From positions 1 through 28,858 of the IMG/VR virus record IMGVR_UViG_3300046543_000037: a stretch of DNA of 28,858 bases. The stretch is one strand, 5' to 3'. Shown here in pieces: positions 13,261 to 21,745 of the stretch. This DNA is from a virus. Position 1 is the first letter of the stretch; every line of letters starts with the position of its first letter. The position numbers and the translations under genes were made by a program. Under the pieces are notes generated by a model. That model had not been told where the DNA came from. It saw only the letters and a program-made list of their open reading frames with translations, and did not search any database.

Positions 13261-15296
13261 TACCGTCTCCCATCCGGGGCGTAGCGATATCGAACGCGGC
13301 CAATACGCCAGAAGCTGTTTGCGTCCAAACCCTCTACCTTCATGGCCATGAACCTACCACGAATACGGGTATTGATGTATTCGGTCCCGGCCACGAATGG
13401 GAATGGCCCATAAATGCGAGGCGAGTCACCGGTATAATCGGTGGCAAAGAAGGTAATGGACAGGGCGGCGCTGGCACTGGCCCCGCCGTAGTCCATGAAG
13501 GTCATGTCTGGCAAAATCCAGTCCACGATAGCCATCTCGTTGCCTTCAGCGATGGTCCAGTAGCCACTCTGGAACGAGCTATCCATATTCACCGCGCCAG
13601 CATTGTAACCAACCTCATGCTGGTAAATCATTGCGGCCTGTATATCGCTTCCAATTGGATTACCGAGAACCGTAGCGTCAATCCAAGCGGAGCGGCCCAG
13701 AGAGCCGCAATCCCATTCACCTTCAATGATGTTGTACTTCACATAAAGGCTGTTCTCGGTGTTGCCGCCGGTCCCGGACTCCGGGAAGAACCAGACGATT
13801 TCATTGAACAGACTGTTTACGGCGCAACGAACCTTGCGAAGATTGGAGGTATCAATGCTCTGGAAGACGAAATTCCAGACCGGGCACGGCAATGGGGTAA
13901 CGCCATTGGCATTAAGCACAAAGAAGTTGTTCGGCCCCATCCAGTAAACATTACCGTTCAGATTTCCCATCGCATGCATGCCGACAAGGCCGCAGCCTGA
14001 ACCAACACGGCTAAAGCCAAATACCAGCGGCTGACCGATGAATTGCATCGTATAGCAGTCGATATCGGTCCAGAGAATGCCTTGCTGAGCGGTTTGAATG
14101 CCACCTTTAATGATTGATCCGGTTGGGAGTTGGAATGAACCGGCAGAATTCTGCGAAGTTGGTGTCCACTGGTTGAAATTAAGCGAGTCCGACCATTTGA
14201 CGAGAAGAGGGTTTTGGGTCCAGCCAAAACCATCCAGTGCCGGGGTTGATGCCCACGCCACAAGGATTTGCTGCGGTTGAGAGATGAAGATGCCGCCGTT
14301 TACAAGCGGAGCATTGGGGATAATACCGGCGTTTTGGAAACCGCCCTGTGGCGGCCAAGTAAAGATCGGTCCATTGAACGGACATGCAACGAGGATTTCT
14401 CCCCAGTTTGCCATCGTCCAATCCGTCGCCGTGATATCTGGAGCCGTGCCAACAGGAGCAGCCACACCAGTACCGTAGCCACCAAGCCCGTATCCACCAA
14501 GTCCATAACCCAAGAAGGACGGCGGCCCGATCTGGTAGTAATAAGTGATCCGGGCTTGGTTGTTGTTCATCGTCGCCGTTGCGTTGGCGCTGGACTGCAC
14601 CGTCGCTCCGATATTGAACGTAGTGGAATCAGTCAGTGAGGTGACGCTGTATGGACCAGAGATAGTCAGACCACCAACGGTGGTGGGGGCTAGAAAATTG
14701 GTAGCCGATCCAATCACCAGATTGTTGTTTGGTAGCGTGACGCCAACGCTACCGCTATTTGCGACGGTAGTAAGTATGGGCAGAATGCCACTGGATGTAG
14801 TTGTGGTGCTGGCGGCTACGCTGGACAGGATCGTATAGCTGCTGGAAGTCAGCGCCGAATTAACCGGATAGGTGCCGTTCAGAACAATGCCGCCGACATT
14901 GACCGGTGTTTGCAGAACGATAGTGGTGAAGACGGAAGCGCTGGTATTGGCATCAACTATGGTGACAAGATTACTGCCGGAACTAACGCTGAAAACAGCC
15001 CCATTGGTGGTGGCAGACTCGGGCGTAATGTCTGTGTTGGCTCCGGAAACCAGAACGCTGAGTGTCTGCGTGGCCCCGATGCCCAGATATTTGTTACCGC
15101 TGACGGCCTGCCATCCCCAAAGCTCTCTGATGGTAGAGCCGATGGAGACTGGGTAATAACTGGTCCAACCGCCGTACTTCTGGATCATGCCTTGTTGATA
15201 TCTGACAAGCTGGGACTGCGAGACTCCCGCCTCGTTCTGCGATGGCGTCATCATCGTATTGACGCCGGGCTTCAGGGTAACTGATGTCATTGCCAT
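13260..15296 (-). CDS. Tail nozzle / packaged-DNA stabilization protein, P22 gp10-like or T7 gp12-like role (678 aa)
   Basis: The protein opens with LKPGVNTMMTPSQNEAGVSQ, followed by LVRYQQGMIQKYGGW. This is a signature of large beta-rich nozzle or DNA-stabilization proteins of short-tailed phages. Most of it is beta-strand with Gly/Tyr repeats (GLGGYGLGGYGTG, about 265-280). It also has recurrent W-rich blades such as NGNVYWMGPNNFFVLN, consistent with a propeller. The C-terminus (FWRIGRVRYRYAPDGRR) is strand-like and basic. Such proteins close the tail and bind fibres. It follows the adaptor genes directly, as expected. A second ATG three codons in is an alternative start. The size and N-terminal motif support the call; the exact family is not verified. 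Confidence 0.78.
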   Translation of the reverse strand: MAMTSVTLKPGVNTMMTPSQNEAGVSQSQLVRYQQGMIQKYGGWTSYYPVSIGSTIRELWGWQAVSGNKYLGIGATQTLSVLVSGANTDITPESATTNGAVFSVSSGSNLVTIVDANTSASVFTTIVLQTPVNVGGIVLNGTYPVNSALTSSSYTILSSVAASTTTTSSGILPILTTVANSGSVGVTLPNNNLVIGSATNFLAPTTVGGLTISGPYSVTSLTDSTTFNIGATVQSSANATATMNNNQARITYYYQIGPPSFLGYGLGGYGLGGYGTGVAAPVGTAPDITATDWTMANWGEILVACPFNGPIFTWPPQGGFQNAGIIPNAPLVNGGIFISQPQQILVAWASTPALDGFGWTQNPLLVKWSDSLNFNQWTPTSQNSAGSFQLPTGSIIKGGIQTAQQGILWTDIDCYTMQFIGQPLVFGFSRVGSGCGLVGMHAMGNLNGNVYWMGPNNFFVLNANGVTPLPCPVWNFVFQSIDTSNLRKVRCAVNSLFNEIVWFFPESGTGGNTENSLYVKYNIIEGEWDCGSLGRSAWIDATVLGNPIGSDIQAAMIYQHEVGYNAGAVNMDSSFQSGYWTIAEGNEMAIVDWILPDMTFMDYGGASASAALSITFFATDYTGDSPRIYGPFPFVAGTEYINTRIRGRFMAMKVEGLDANSFWRIGRVRYRYAPDGRR

Positions 15297-15302
15297 CGTT
15301 GA

Positions 15303-16019
15303 TTACACCCGCTGTGGCGTAGCGATGGGGTTGGGTATCTGGGACTGCCAGCCCTGAGAACCATACTTCTTGCGCTGTTCCTCCATGCCTGCGGATGCAA
15401 ACAACAGGTCATACTGCTTGGACCAAGACACTGCCATCCCGGGGTCGTCAGCCTGAGAGCCGAAGTTACGCATGTAACCGGAGACGAAGACCATCGATGC
15501 GGCGATGAACAGATCAGGCAGGGTCTGCGTCAGGAACGTACTGGAATTACCCGAAGACAGGGGTGTTGGACGTTGGGTGCCGATCACCTCAACATTGTAT
15601 GCCTGATCTGGCACCGGTCCAAGAATGGCTCTTGTGGCGGTTGCCGGGGCAAAGTATTTCGGCACGCCGATAGAGGTGGCGTTGCTGGGATATACGATAT
15701 CTATGAATTCCTTGGATGCTACTGCCAGCGGCACCCGTACCGCATTGGAGGAAGTGGCACCCAGTGGGGTGAAGACATTGATCTGATCGATCACCAAGAA
15801 GGTGCCCTGAGCAGTCGGATAAGAAAATACGCGGGAATTGGCGGTGACATTGGTGCTTATGTCGGTGATGTAGGTCGCCAGAAAATCACCCTCGCGATAA
15901 ATGCGCTGCTCGGCGTAGTCGATCATGCCCGGGAGCATGGTCTGGAAATTAGCGTCATTGGATGAAATCACCGTCAGATTGGCGATCTGGCTGACATAGG
16001 TGGTGTAGTTGATGCTCAT
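15303..16019 (-). CDS. Head-tail adaptor protein, SU10-adaptor-like (238 aa)
   Basis: The key segment is MIDYAEQRIYREGDFLATYI (about residues 31-50), followed by FSYPTAQGTFLVIDQINVFTP. This helix-then-strand pattern is one I recall from adaptor proteins of short-tailed phages that sit under the portal. The C-terminal half has the helices expected to bind the portal (LPDLFIAASMVFVSGYMRNFG), then a long helix that includes WSKQYDLLFASAGMEEQRKKYG. Its start follows the stop of the 236-aa gene directly (TGAATG). It lies between a zinc-ribbon protein and the nozzle gene. Confidence 0.75.
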   Translation of the reverse strand: MSINYTTYVSQIANLTVISSNDANFQTMLPGMIDYAEQRIYREGDFLATYITDISTNVTANSRVFSYPTAQGTFLVIDQINVFTPLGATSSNAVRVPLAVASKEFIDIVYPSNATSIGVPKYFAPATATRAILGPVPDQAYNVEVIGTQRPTPLSSGNSSTFLTQTLPDLFIAASMVFVSGYMRNFGSQADDPGMAVSWSKQYDLLFASAGMEEQRKKYGSQGWQSQIPNPIATPQRV

Positions 16020-16730
16020 TCAGGCCACCTTGTAGATTTGCAGTTGCGCCACCGAGACGGAGGAAATCCCGTCTCCGGTCAGCACAAACTGATGAAAAAG
16101 GTACCCGGTAGTCGGGGTGATCGTCACATCGATAATCTCGCCAATGGTGCCAACCGTTACTCCAGTGGCCAGATCGGTAAATCCGGCAGGCATATTGGAG
16201 CCTTGGAAAGACCAAGCGACGGCACCCGCAGCGGCCAACTGGGCGTCATTCGGAGCATTGACGATGAAGCGGGTTACGGTCGGGCCTGTGGTTGGATTAT
16301 TCGGGTCCAACCCGTTCCAATTCTTGCCAATCGTATTGTTCAATCCCGCCAGAGAGTTGTAAGTCACCGCGCTCAAAAAGAACGGCTTGTTGGTATTGGC
16401 ATCAAAGGCTGCGGCTAAGCCTGCTCCGCCAGTCATAGTCCCCCGATTGGTACCAATCGAAGCGATGGGGTTGTTGGCTGCGTTATAATTCTCTGGCCTC
16501 GGGTTCACAATTGGCGTCGGGTCGGCAGGCAGAACAATGACTCGGTTCTGCTCCTGAAGGTCATCCATGCACTTGTCGCACACCAGCATGTTGGTGTTGG
16601 AGGTTCTGGCCCCAGCCCATTCGTACTGCCAGTCCAGATCGCTCTTGTTGTAAAGGAAGCCGCAACGGTCGCAGATGCCCCACGCTCGGGGCTTTCTCCT
16701 ATCGGCTCTGGCATTACCGTGTGGGCGCAT
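16020..16730 (-). CDS. Neck-region protein: zinc ribbon plus C-terminal beta domain (236 aa)
   Basis: The N-terminus is basic and carries ICDRCGFLYNKSDLDW, then VCDKCMDDLQEQNR. Cysteines at 20, 23, 51 and 54 form a clear four-Cys zinc ribbon around a WQYEWAG core. A Pro-rich segment (LPADPTPIVNPRPENY) leads to a beta-rich C-terminal domain (about 130-236) that could be a jelly-roll. I recall proteins with this CDRCG ribbon in the neck cassette of alphaproteobacterial phages, without a proven function. The gene is sandwiched between two adaptor-like genes (3 bp after one, directly before the other), so a structural neck role is likely. Confidence 0.75.
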   Translation of the reverse strand: MRPHGNARADRRKPRAWGICDRCGFLYNKSDLDWQYEWAGARTSNTNMLVCDKCMDDLQEQNRVIVLPADPTPIVNPRPENYNAANNPIASIGTNRGTMTGGAGLAAAFDANTNKPFFLSAVTYNSLAGLNNTIGKNWNGLDPNNPTTGPTVTRFIVNAPNDAQLAAAGAVAWSFQGSNMPAGFTDLATGVTVGTIGEIIDVTITPTTGYLFHQFVLTGDGISSVSVAQLQIYKVA

Positions 16731-16733
16731 TGA

Positions 16734-17423
16734 TCACCTGAAGTAGAAGCTAAGACCGGGAGAAAACATCACGTTGACGTTTTCGACGTTTTGGGCCGCC
16801 GCATTGGTCCACGCCTCGTCGGCGTCAGCCTTGCGCTGAGCTTCCATCTGAGGTGCATAGATACGAGCCAGACGATAAGCCAAGCCAGTGACGAAAGCGT
16901 CCAGCCAAAGATACGGAACCTCAACGTTCTGTCCATTGACGTAATCCGCATCCTGTATTTGACGGACGCGGTAGTAATAGAGCGTATAAGGCCCGTTACC
17001 GTCCGGGGTTGGCCAAAGGGTGATGGTGGGTGAAATCAGCCGGTCAAACCAGAACACGGTCGGGAAGGCTTGTGTGGCCTTGTTCGGATAGGTCGCATAT
17101 TCGGAGCGGCTGATCGGATACATCGAGCGGTCGGTGGTCGGATTGCCGTACCGGATGAACACGTCCAAGATCATCACCGTCTCGGCTGGCACCGTGTAGG
17201 AGGGGGCACCTTGCAGAAGGGGAAGAGCCTGTTGGTCAACTGTCCATAAATTGGGTTGGAGATTGCTCATCTTGGCAAGAAGCAGGTTGGCTTCGATCCG
17301 GGCGTCATCCAGATGCGTCTGTAAAATCTCCGTCCTTCTTACGCCGATCCGGGAGAAGGCATTCAGGACCGACTCGCCAAGGCTTGGTGCAAAGTTATAG
17401 GTGCCGGAAGTGACTTGGGTCAT
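16734..17423 (-). CDS. Tail accessory / head-completion protein, P22 gp4-like (229 aa)
   Basis: The N-terminal half is helical (ESVLNAFSRIGVRR, then DDARIEANLLLAKMSNLQ). Next comes a strand pair (LPLLQGAPSYTVPAETVMIL) and TITLWPTPDGNGPYTLYYY. The C-terminus is a long helix (LDAFVTGLAYRLARIYAP, then QRKADADEAW). This helix/strand/helix layout is that of tail accessory or DNA-stabilization adaptors of P22-like phages. Its start overlaps the stop of the 93-aa gene (ATGA). It is the first of two adaptor-like genes in the cassette. Confidence 0.72.
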   Translation of the reverse strand: MTQVTSGTYNFAPSLGESVLNAFSRIGVRRTEILQTHLDDARIEANLLLAKMSNLQPNLWTVDQQALPLLQGAPSYTVPAETVMILDVFIRYGNPTTDRSMYPISRSEYATYPNKATQAFPTVFWFDRLISPTITLWPTPDGNGPYTLYYYRVRQIQDADYVNGQNVEVPYLWLDAFVTGLAYRLARIYAPQMEAQRKADADEAWTNAAAQNVENVNVMFSPGLSFYFR

Positions 17424-17701
17424 GGGGTTATAATCCTTAGATCACCTTGGGCCTGAGAGACGGTCGAGCCAGAAGCCGTGATATTCCAAGGGGCTGGCCC
17501 CAAATCTGACAAACAGGAGGACCAAGTGGCCGTAAAGAAGCTGTTCTGCTGCGTCATCGAGATGGAGGTGGACGCCGTGGTCAGCCCCAGCGGATAGGTG
17601 ATGTTCAGGAACGCGCCGCCCGGCACCGTCAGGTTTCCGTTGATGTCTAGGAACTCGGCAACGAACTGAGCGGTATTGCCTTGTTTGACGTTTGTGGTCA
17701 T
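17420..17701 (-). CDS. Small Ig-like / beta-sandwich structural protein (93 aa)
   Basis: The protein is beta-rich throughout: it begins MTTNVKQGNTAQFVAEFLD, and strands such as NSFFTATWSSCLSD and WNITASGSTVSQAQGDLRI alternate. The pattern of one compact sandwich is like small Ig-type domains attached to phage virions, though I do not recognise the exact family. There is a GGGACGG run just before the ATG. It lies 8 bp after the 1036-aa fibre-like gene and overlaps the next gene by ATGA. Confidence 0.7.
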   Translation of the reverse strand: MTTNVKQGNTAQFVAEFLDINGNLTVPGGAFLNITYPLGLTTASTSISMTQQNSFFTATWSSCLSDLGPAPWNITASGSTVSQAQGDLRIITP

Positions 17702-17709
17702 TGCCGTCC

Positions 17710-20700
17710 CTATGACACGATGATGGCCACCCTAGCCCTGACCGCCGCTACCGGGGTTCCGGTAGCCGGGATCGTCTGAGGCGTCACAATTGAGGCGAGT
17801 ATACTAGGTTCTGGCGCGTTTCCAATAACGGTCAGATTTCCCCGATATTTGGGGTCTTTTGTGATGATATCGACGTAAGCCCGGACAGGTGGGCTGAAGG
17901 CGTAGAGCACGGCAGACATAACGTCCCGGCGCTCATAGGCCGACATGGTGGCCAGATAGCTGAAGTTGATGGTGGCCGGGTTCCAAGCCTGATACTGGCC
18001 CTCCCAGACCTTGGGTTTGTTCCACCTCGGATTGGACAGGTTGCCGTACCAGCCATAGGACGGGATGATTGGAGGCGTGGAAGTGAATATGAACGGCTGG
18101 AAGAACGGGTTACGGCGCTTGGGCGGCGTCGGCTCCCGCCATGGGGCATACCATGCAAAAGAGGGGGTTATCGGGAATGGCGGCTGGACCTGAGTTGACG
18201 GAGATGCTGTTCGTACCCTGCGGGTCGGGTCAGCCAGCGGGCTGAACCAATCCATCCGGACAACGACCGCAATGAACGGATATCTGACACCAAGGCCGGG
18301 GCTTCTTGGCCCTCTCGGTATTTGGTCGGGATAATAGCTGGCTACATAGTTGACTGGGGCGGGTATTGGGAACGGCCCAAAGCTGAAATACGGCTCCAGC
18401 GCCGTCCTTATGCCAATGCGTCGGGTCGGGTCGGTATAGCTGGCAAACCAACTGAATGGCGCGACCGGAAGCGGAGCAAAGCTAAAGGAGGGTTGCAGCG
18501 CAACTCTAGGCCCTTTTGGCAATGTCGGTTCAGACAAACGACTAAACCAACTCATCCGCGCTGAGCTTGCTACGAATTGATATCTAATGCGGCTGGCAGC
18601 GCCAATATCTGGCTTAAGGCGCGTAGGGTCTGAAAGATTTTCGTACCAGCCGAAAGTGACGACTACCGGCTCTACAAACAGCGACCAAGACTGCTGTTCA
18701 TATCTGGTAGCTGTGGCCGTCCTGCGTATTAAATCAGGCCAAGGCGTCAACCAAGAATAAGTGACATTATCCGGGAATAGTGCCCAAGATGGCTGCTCAT
18801 AGCGCGTAGCCGTAGCGATACGCCTGACCGGCTCAGCAAACGACTTAAACCACTTATCTACAGTGCTGACTTCGCCGGGGAGGGACCAAGAGGGTTGCTC
18901 ATACCGAGTAGGTGGCACCCTTCGGATAAGATCGAGCCACGGCGTAATCCAGCCATACGTCACATTGTCCGGGAATAATGACCAAGAAGGCTGTTCGTGG
19001 CGAGTGGCTGTAGCTACACGTCTGGATGGATCAGACAGATTTCCAAACCATCCAAACGAAACAATCGGGTCGGTATCGATTATGATTTGTTCATAGCGGG
19101 TAGGCGTAGCGATACGACGAACCGGATCACGGAACTGAGCAAACCATTTGTCTGCGGTTATTATTTCGCCGGATGGAGCAACAAAGAACTGATAGGACTG
19201 TCCAGCAACAGATGACTTGGGTCTTGATGGATCGGAAAGATTGCCGAACCAACCAAAAGAGACAACAGGGTCGGTGTCTATCGATAGCTGCTCTGATCGA
19301 GTGGCTGTAGCAACGCGCCTGACTGGATCATTGAACTGCTTGTACCATTTGTCGGCAGTAGTGACTTCACCAGATGGTGCGACAAAGAACTGGAAGGTCT
19401 GGTTGGCCGCAGCAAGCGTCTTTGGACGCACCGGTTCATTGAGCGGCTCATACCAACCGATATGAGGGACGACAGCAATGAAGGGATAACGAACCTTGCC
19501 GGGAGCGCCGATATCAGGCTTTACCCGGACTGGTTCAGATAATGGTCTGAGCCAACTATCAGGGAATATAGGTGTAGGCGGCGGTACCACTGGACCGATA
19601 AATCCAGAAGCAATCAGTGCAACCGTGATGCCTTTTCTTCTGACTGGATCAGAATACGGCTGATGCCAGCGGCTTTCTGTTACCTGCTCCTTCTGGGTAA
19701 GACCGAACGGTTCGGCAAAGAAGTCTTTCTGTCTCTCTGCGCGTTGACCGGGTTTGATACGGACTGGCTCGGAAAGAGCTTCGTACCAAGGGATGAATGG
19801 AGCCAGAGCGATAAATGGATATCGGACCTTAAGACCAACAATGTTCTTTGGTGGAAGAATACGATCAAGTTGCTGGAAGCCAAAGAATGTTGCGGGAGGA
19901 AAGTCCGTGATGATAATCAGGCCATCGCCGCCAATTCCTTTGGCGCTAGTGCCAACGGTGCCACGGATTGAGCCGACGCCGCCGCCACCACCACCAAAAC
20001 TTCCTCCACTGCCACCTTTATTGGCCGCGACTACGTTACCTGAGTTTGATCCAGAGGCACCACCACCACCACCAAGCCCGTGAGTACCATCAAAGTCTGT
20101 GCCGCTGCCGCCATTGCCGCCTGTGGTGGCCACTGCTGTAGATACAGTATTACTGCCGCCACCACCCGAATTACCCGTGCCATTGCCGCCGGGATTACCG
20201 GCGCTACCACCTGTACCAGAACTACCAGTACCGCCAGCTTGGCCCGGTGCATTACCGGTAGTGCCATTATTAGCGCCGCCGCCGCCACCACCGAATGTAG
20301 AAGTTGCTGTAAAGCCGTTACCACCCGCTCCATTGGGGCCACCGGCACCACCGCCGCCGCCACCACCGCCAACGGCACCGGATTGGGCGTTCCCACCATT
20401 ACCACCAGCGGAGCCAATCGGATTGGTGTAGGTTATGGCAGGGGTGCCGAACTGACCAAGGGTGGATGCCCCACCCGTAGCACCGCTAAAGCTAGTCGTA
20501 TCGGCACCATTATGAACAGCATAGCTGTTGGTAATGGTGGTGCCTTCCCAGAACGTGGTGGGATCACTGCCGGTCCCGGGGCCGCCGATAGCAAATGGTA
20601 TCGTCGTTGTGCCGGGAGTAATTGTGCCTGACGAATAGAGAAGTTTTATATACGCGCCGCCGCCACCACCGCCGACGCCCCTACTACTGGTGCCCTGCAC

Positions 20701-20820
20701 TGCTGGGATGCCAGTATTGCCCCCGTTACCAACCATCTCGACGGTATGGCCAGCAACAGTGAAATTAGCCGGGACAGCCCACGGTGAGGAGGTTGCCTTG
20801 AGAAGGAAGACTTGCGTCAT
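17710..20820 (-). CDS. Large putative fibre: Gly-rich N-terminal region plus Trp/Pro/Arg repeats (1036 aa)
   Basis: Three parts can be seen. Residues 1-45 are a strand-rich start (VFLLKATSSPWAVPANFTVA). Residues about 45-300 are a glycine-rich domain with runs of 6 to 8 Gly, of the type found in phage tail fibres, ending with an IITDFPP strand. Residues 345-935 hold about 18 degenerate repeats of the form W-[FY]-x2-[LF]-[SN]-[DE]-P-x-R-x-[KV]. They are separated by 20-45 residues of hydrophobic strand such as VRYPFIAVVP or YQFFVAPSGE. The last 100 residues (YERRDVMSAVLYAF and after) are a separate domain. There is no enzyme motif or signal peptide. It may be a fibre, head fibre or spike. The start overlaps the upstream stop (ATGA). 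Confidence 0.72.
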   Translation of the reverse strand: MTQVFLLKATSSPWAVPANFTVAGHTVEMVGNGGNTGIPAVQGTSSRGVGGGGGGAYIKLLYSSGTITPGTTTIPFAIGGPGTGSDPTTFWEGTTITNSYAVHNGADTTSFSGATGGASTLGQFGTPAITYTNPIGSAGGNGGNAQSGAVGGGGGGGGAGGPNGAGGNGFTATSTFGGGGGGANNGTTGNAPGQAGGTGSSGTGGSAGNPGGNGTGNSGGGGSNTVSTAVATTGGNGGSGTDFDGTHGLGGGGGASGSNSGNVVAANKGGSGGSFGGGGGGVGSIRGTVGTSAKGIGGDGLIIITDFPPATFFGFQQLDRILPPKNIVGLKVRYPFIALAPFIPWYEALSEPVRIKPGQRAERQKDFFAEPFGLTQKEQVTESRWHQPYSDPVRRKGITVALIASGFIGPVVPPPTPIFPDSWLRPLSEPVRVKPDIGAPGKVRYPFIAVVPHIGWYEPLNEPVRPKTLAAANQTFQFFVAPSGEVTTADKWYKQFNDPVRRVATATRSEQLSIDTDPVVSFGWFGNLSDPSRPKSSVAGQSYQFFVAPSGEIITADKWFAQFRDPVRRIATPTRYEQIIIDTDPIVSFGWFGNLSDPSRRVATATRHEQPSWSLFPDNVTYGWITPWLDLIRRVPPTRYEQPSWSLPGEVSTVDKWFKSFAEPVRRIATATRYEQPSWALFPDNVTYSWLTPWPDLIRRTATATRYEQQSWSLFVEPVVVTFGWYENLSDPTRLKPDIGAASRIRYQFVASSARMSWFSRLSEPTLPKGPRVALQPSFSFAPLPVAPFSWFASYTDPTRRIGIRTALEPYFSFGPFPIPAPVNYVASYYPDQIPRGPRSPGLGVRYPFIAVVVRMDWFSPLADPTRRVRTASPSTQVQPPFPITPSFAWYAPWREPTPPKRRNPFFQPFIFTSTPPIIPSYGWYGNLSNPRWNKPKVWEGQYQAWNPATINFSYLATMSAYERRDVMSAVLYAFSPPVRAYVDIITKDPKYRGNLTVIGNAPEPSILASIVTPQTIPATGTPVAAVRARVAIIVS
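18016..19788. repeat. Region encoding about 18 degenerate W--LSDP-R repeats
   Basis: Examples in order of translation are WYEALSEPVRIK, WLRPLSEPVRVK, WYEPLNEPVRPK, WFGNLSDPSRPK, WFAQFRDPVRRI, WFKSFAEPVRRI, WYENLSDPTRLK, WFSPLADPTRRV and WYGNLSNPRWNK. Repeats are irregularly spaced. One unit (YVASYYPDQIPR) has lost the Trp. Two larger modules, 19008-19199 and 19202-19400, are nearly identical in protein but differ at many third codon positions. Confidence 0.9.
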
Positions 20821-21026
20821 TGTTGTGACGCCACATATTTCTGAACCCGGGATATCATCGGCTCGATATCATTCCAAGGAACAGGCTCTTGAACCCAAAG
20901 ATCAGGGACAATGAATAATTTTTCTCCCGGTCCTACATGATGGCCTAACAGCCATGGCTGGGTAACGACGACTCGCAGGCCGCCACCTCTATCAATAATC
21001 CCGGCCACTGCGCTTTTCTCTGACAT
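20817..21026 (-). CDS. Small hypothetical protein (69 aa)
   Basis: ATG at 21026 forms a TGATG junction with the stop of the 237-aa gene; a GTG at 21029 would add one residue. The product begins MSEKSAVAGIIDRGGGLRVV and has hydrophobic strands (VVVTQPWLLG, KLFIVPDLWVQEPVPW) and a short C-terminal helix (PMISRVQKYVASQQ). I do not recognise it. It sits between the 237-aa paralogue and the fibre gene and overlaps the latter's start (ATGA). This suggests it is co-produced with the fibre, perhaps as an assembly aid, which is speculation. Confidence 0.68.
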   Translation of the reverse strand: MSEKSAVAGIIDRGGGLRVVVTQPWLLGHHVGPGEKLFIVPDLWVQEPVPWNDIEPMISRVQKYVASQQ

Positions 21027-21739
21027 CACGCCACTGTTGCATACAGGTCTACGTCATCAGGGATGCCGGGGGGATCAGAACCCGGCTTGAAACCTTGAAT
21101 GCTTATAGCCCATGCCCTGCTGTTATTCAGGGTGGGTGCGAAGGTCGGAGCCACCGTGATCGGACGGATGATATATCCGCCACCGATACCAGCCGCCGCT
21201 CCGGTGTTTATAAGAGAGTCGAATGGGGTAATGTAGCCATTTGCAGTATCTTGAATGTAGGTATCACCAGCCCCAGCTACCCATGCCAAGAAACCAACGA
21301 CAAGCTCTCCACTGACGGATAATGGAGACACGCTTGTGATGGATGGTGTAGTGCTAGTGCCGGTAGTGCCGTTAGCGGCGTTGGAATCAAGAGGATCGGA
21401 TGTACGAAGTATTCCAGTCGCGTAGAATGCCGTCAGCGCGGTGAAAACACCGGATGTTGCCTTGGTATAGGTGATATTACCGTTATTAATGGCGGAAGCA
21501 TTGAAAGCATATTGGCTTACAAAGGTACCACCGGATGTGCCAGCGGAGGTGGTTGATACATCAGCGCCGAAATAACTGTTTGATGCAGTATCTGTAAAGT
21601 TGCCAAAGCTACCGTTTGTGTTCTTCTCAAACGCCGCAATGAATATAAGTGCCCCGGCAGGAATGGTAACACCGGTAATAGTAACCGTGGCTCCAGCCGT
21701 CCCAGAGGCTGTTCCGATATCTATGACGCGGATGGCCAT
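21026..21739 (-). CDS. Beta-rich virion-type protein, paralogue of the protein at 9521 (237 aa)
   Basis: This protein is Thr/Ser/Gly-rich and made of beta strands, without a membrane helix or enzyme motif. It starts MAIRVIDIGTASGTAGATV and shares TKATSGVF, YATGI, a GELVV strand and a W-x-I-x-FKP end with the protein encoded at 9521-10228, in the same order and at nearly the same length. It lacks the polyproline tail of that copy. It begins 6 bp after the stop of the zinc protein gene. Each copy lies shortly before a very large gene (fibre here, giant protein there). I cannot name the family. Confidence 0.75.
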   Translation of the reverse strand: MAIRVIDIGTASGTAGATVTITGVTIPAGALIFIAAFEKNTNGSFGNFTDTASNSYFGADVSTTSAGTSGGTFVSQYAFNASAINNGNITYTKATSGVFTALTAFYATGILRTSDPLDSNAANGTTGTSTTPSITSVSPLSVSGELVVGFLAWVAGAGDTYIQDTANGYITPFDSLINTGAAAGIGGGYIIRPITVAPTFAPTLNNSRAWAISIQGFKPGSDPPGIPDDVDLYATVA

Positions 21740-21745
21740 GTCGCC

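Noticed and set aside
20080-20631. Plus-strand frame rich in Ala/Thr/Cys opposite the Gly-rich fibre region
   Set aside because: Gly-codon runs on the minus strand leave the other frames free of stops; the composition is an artefact.
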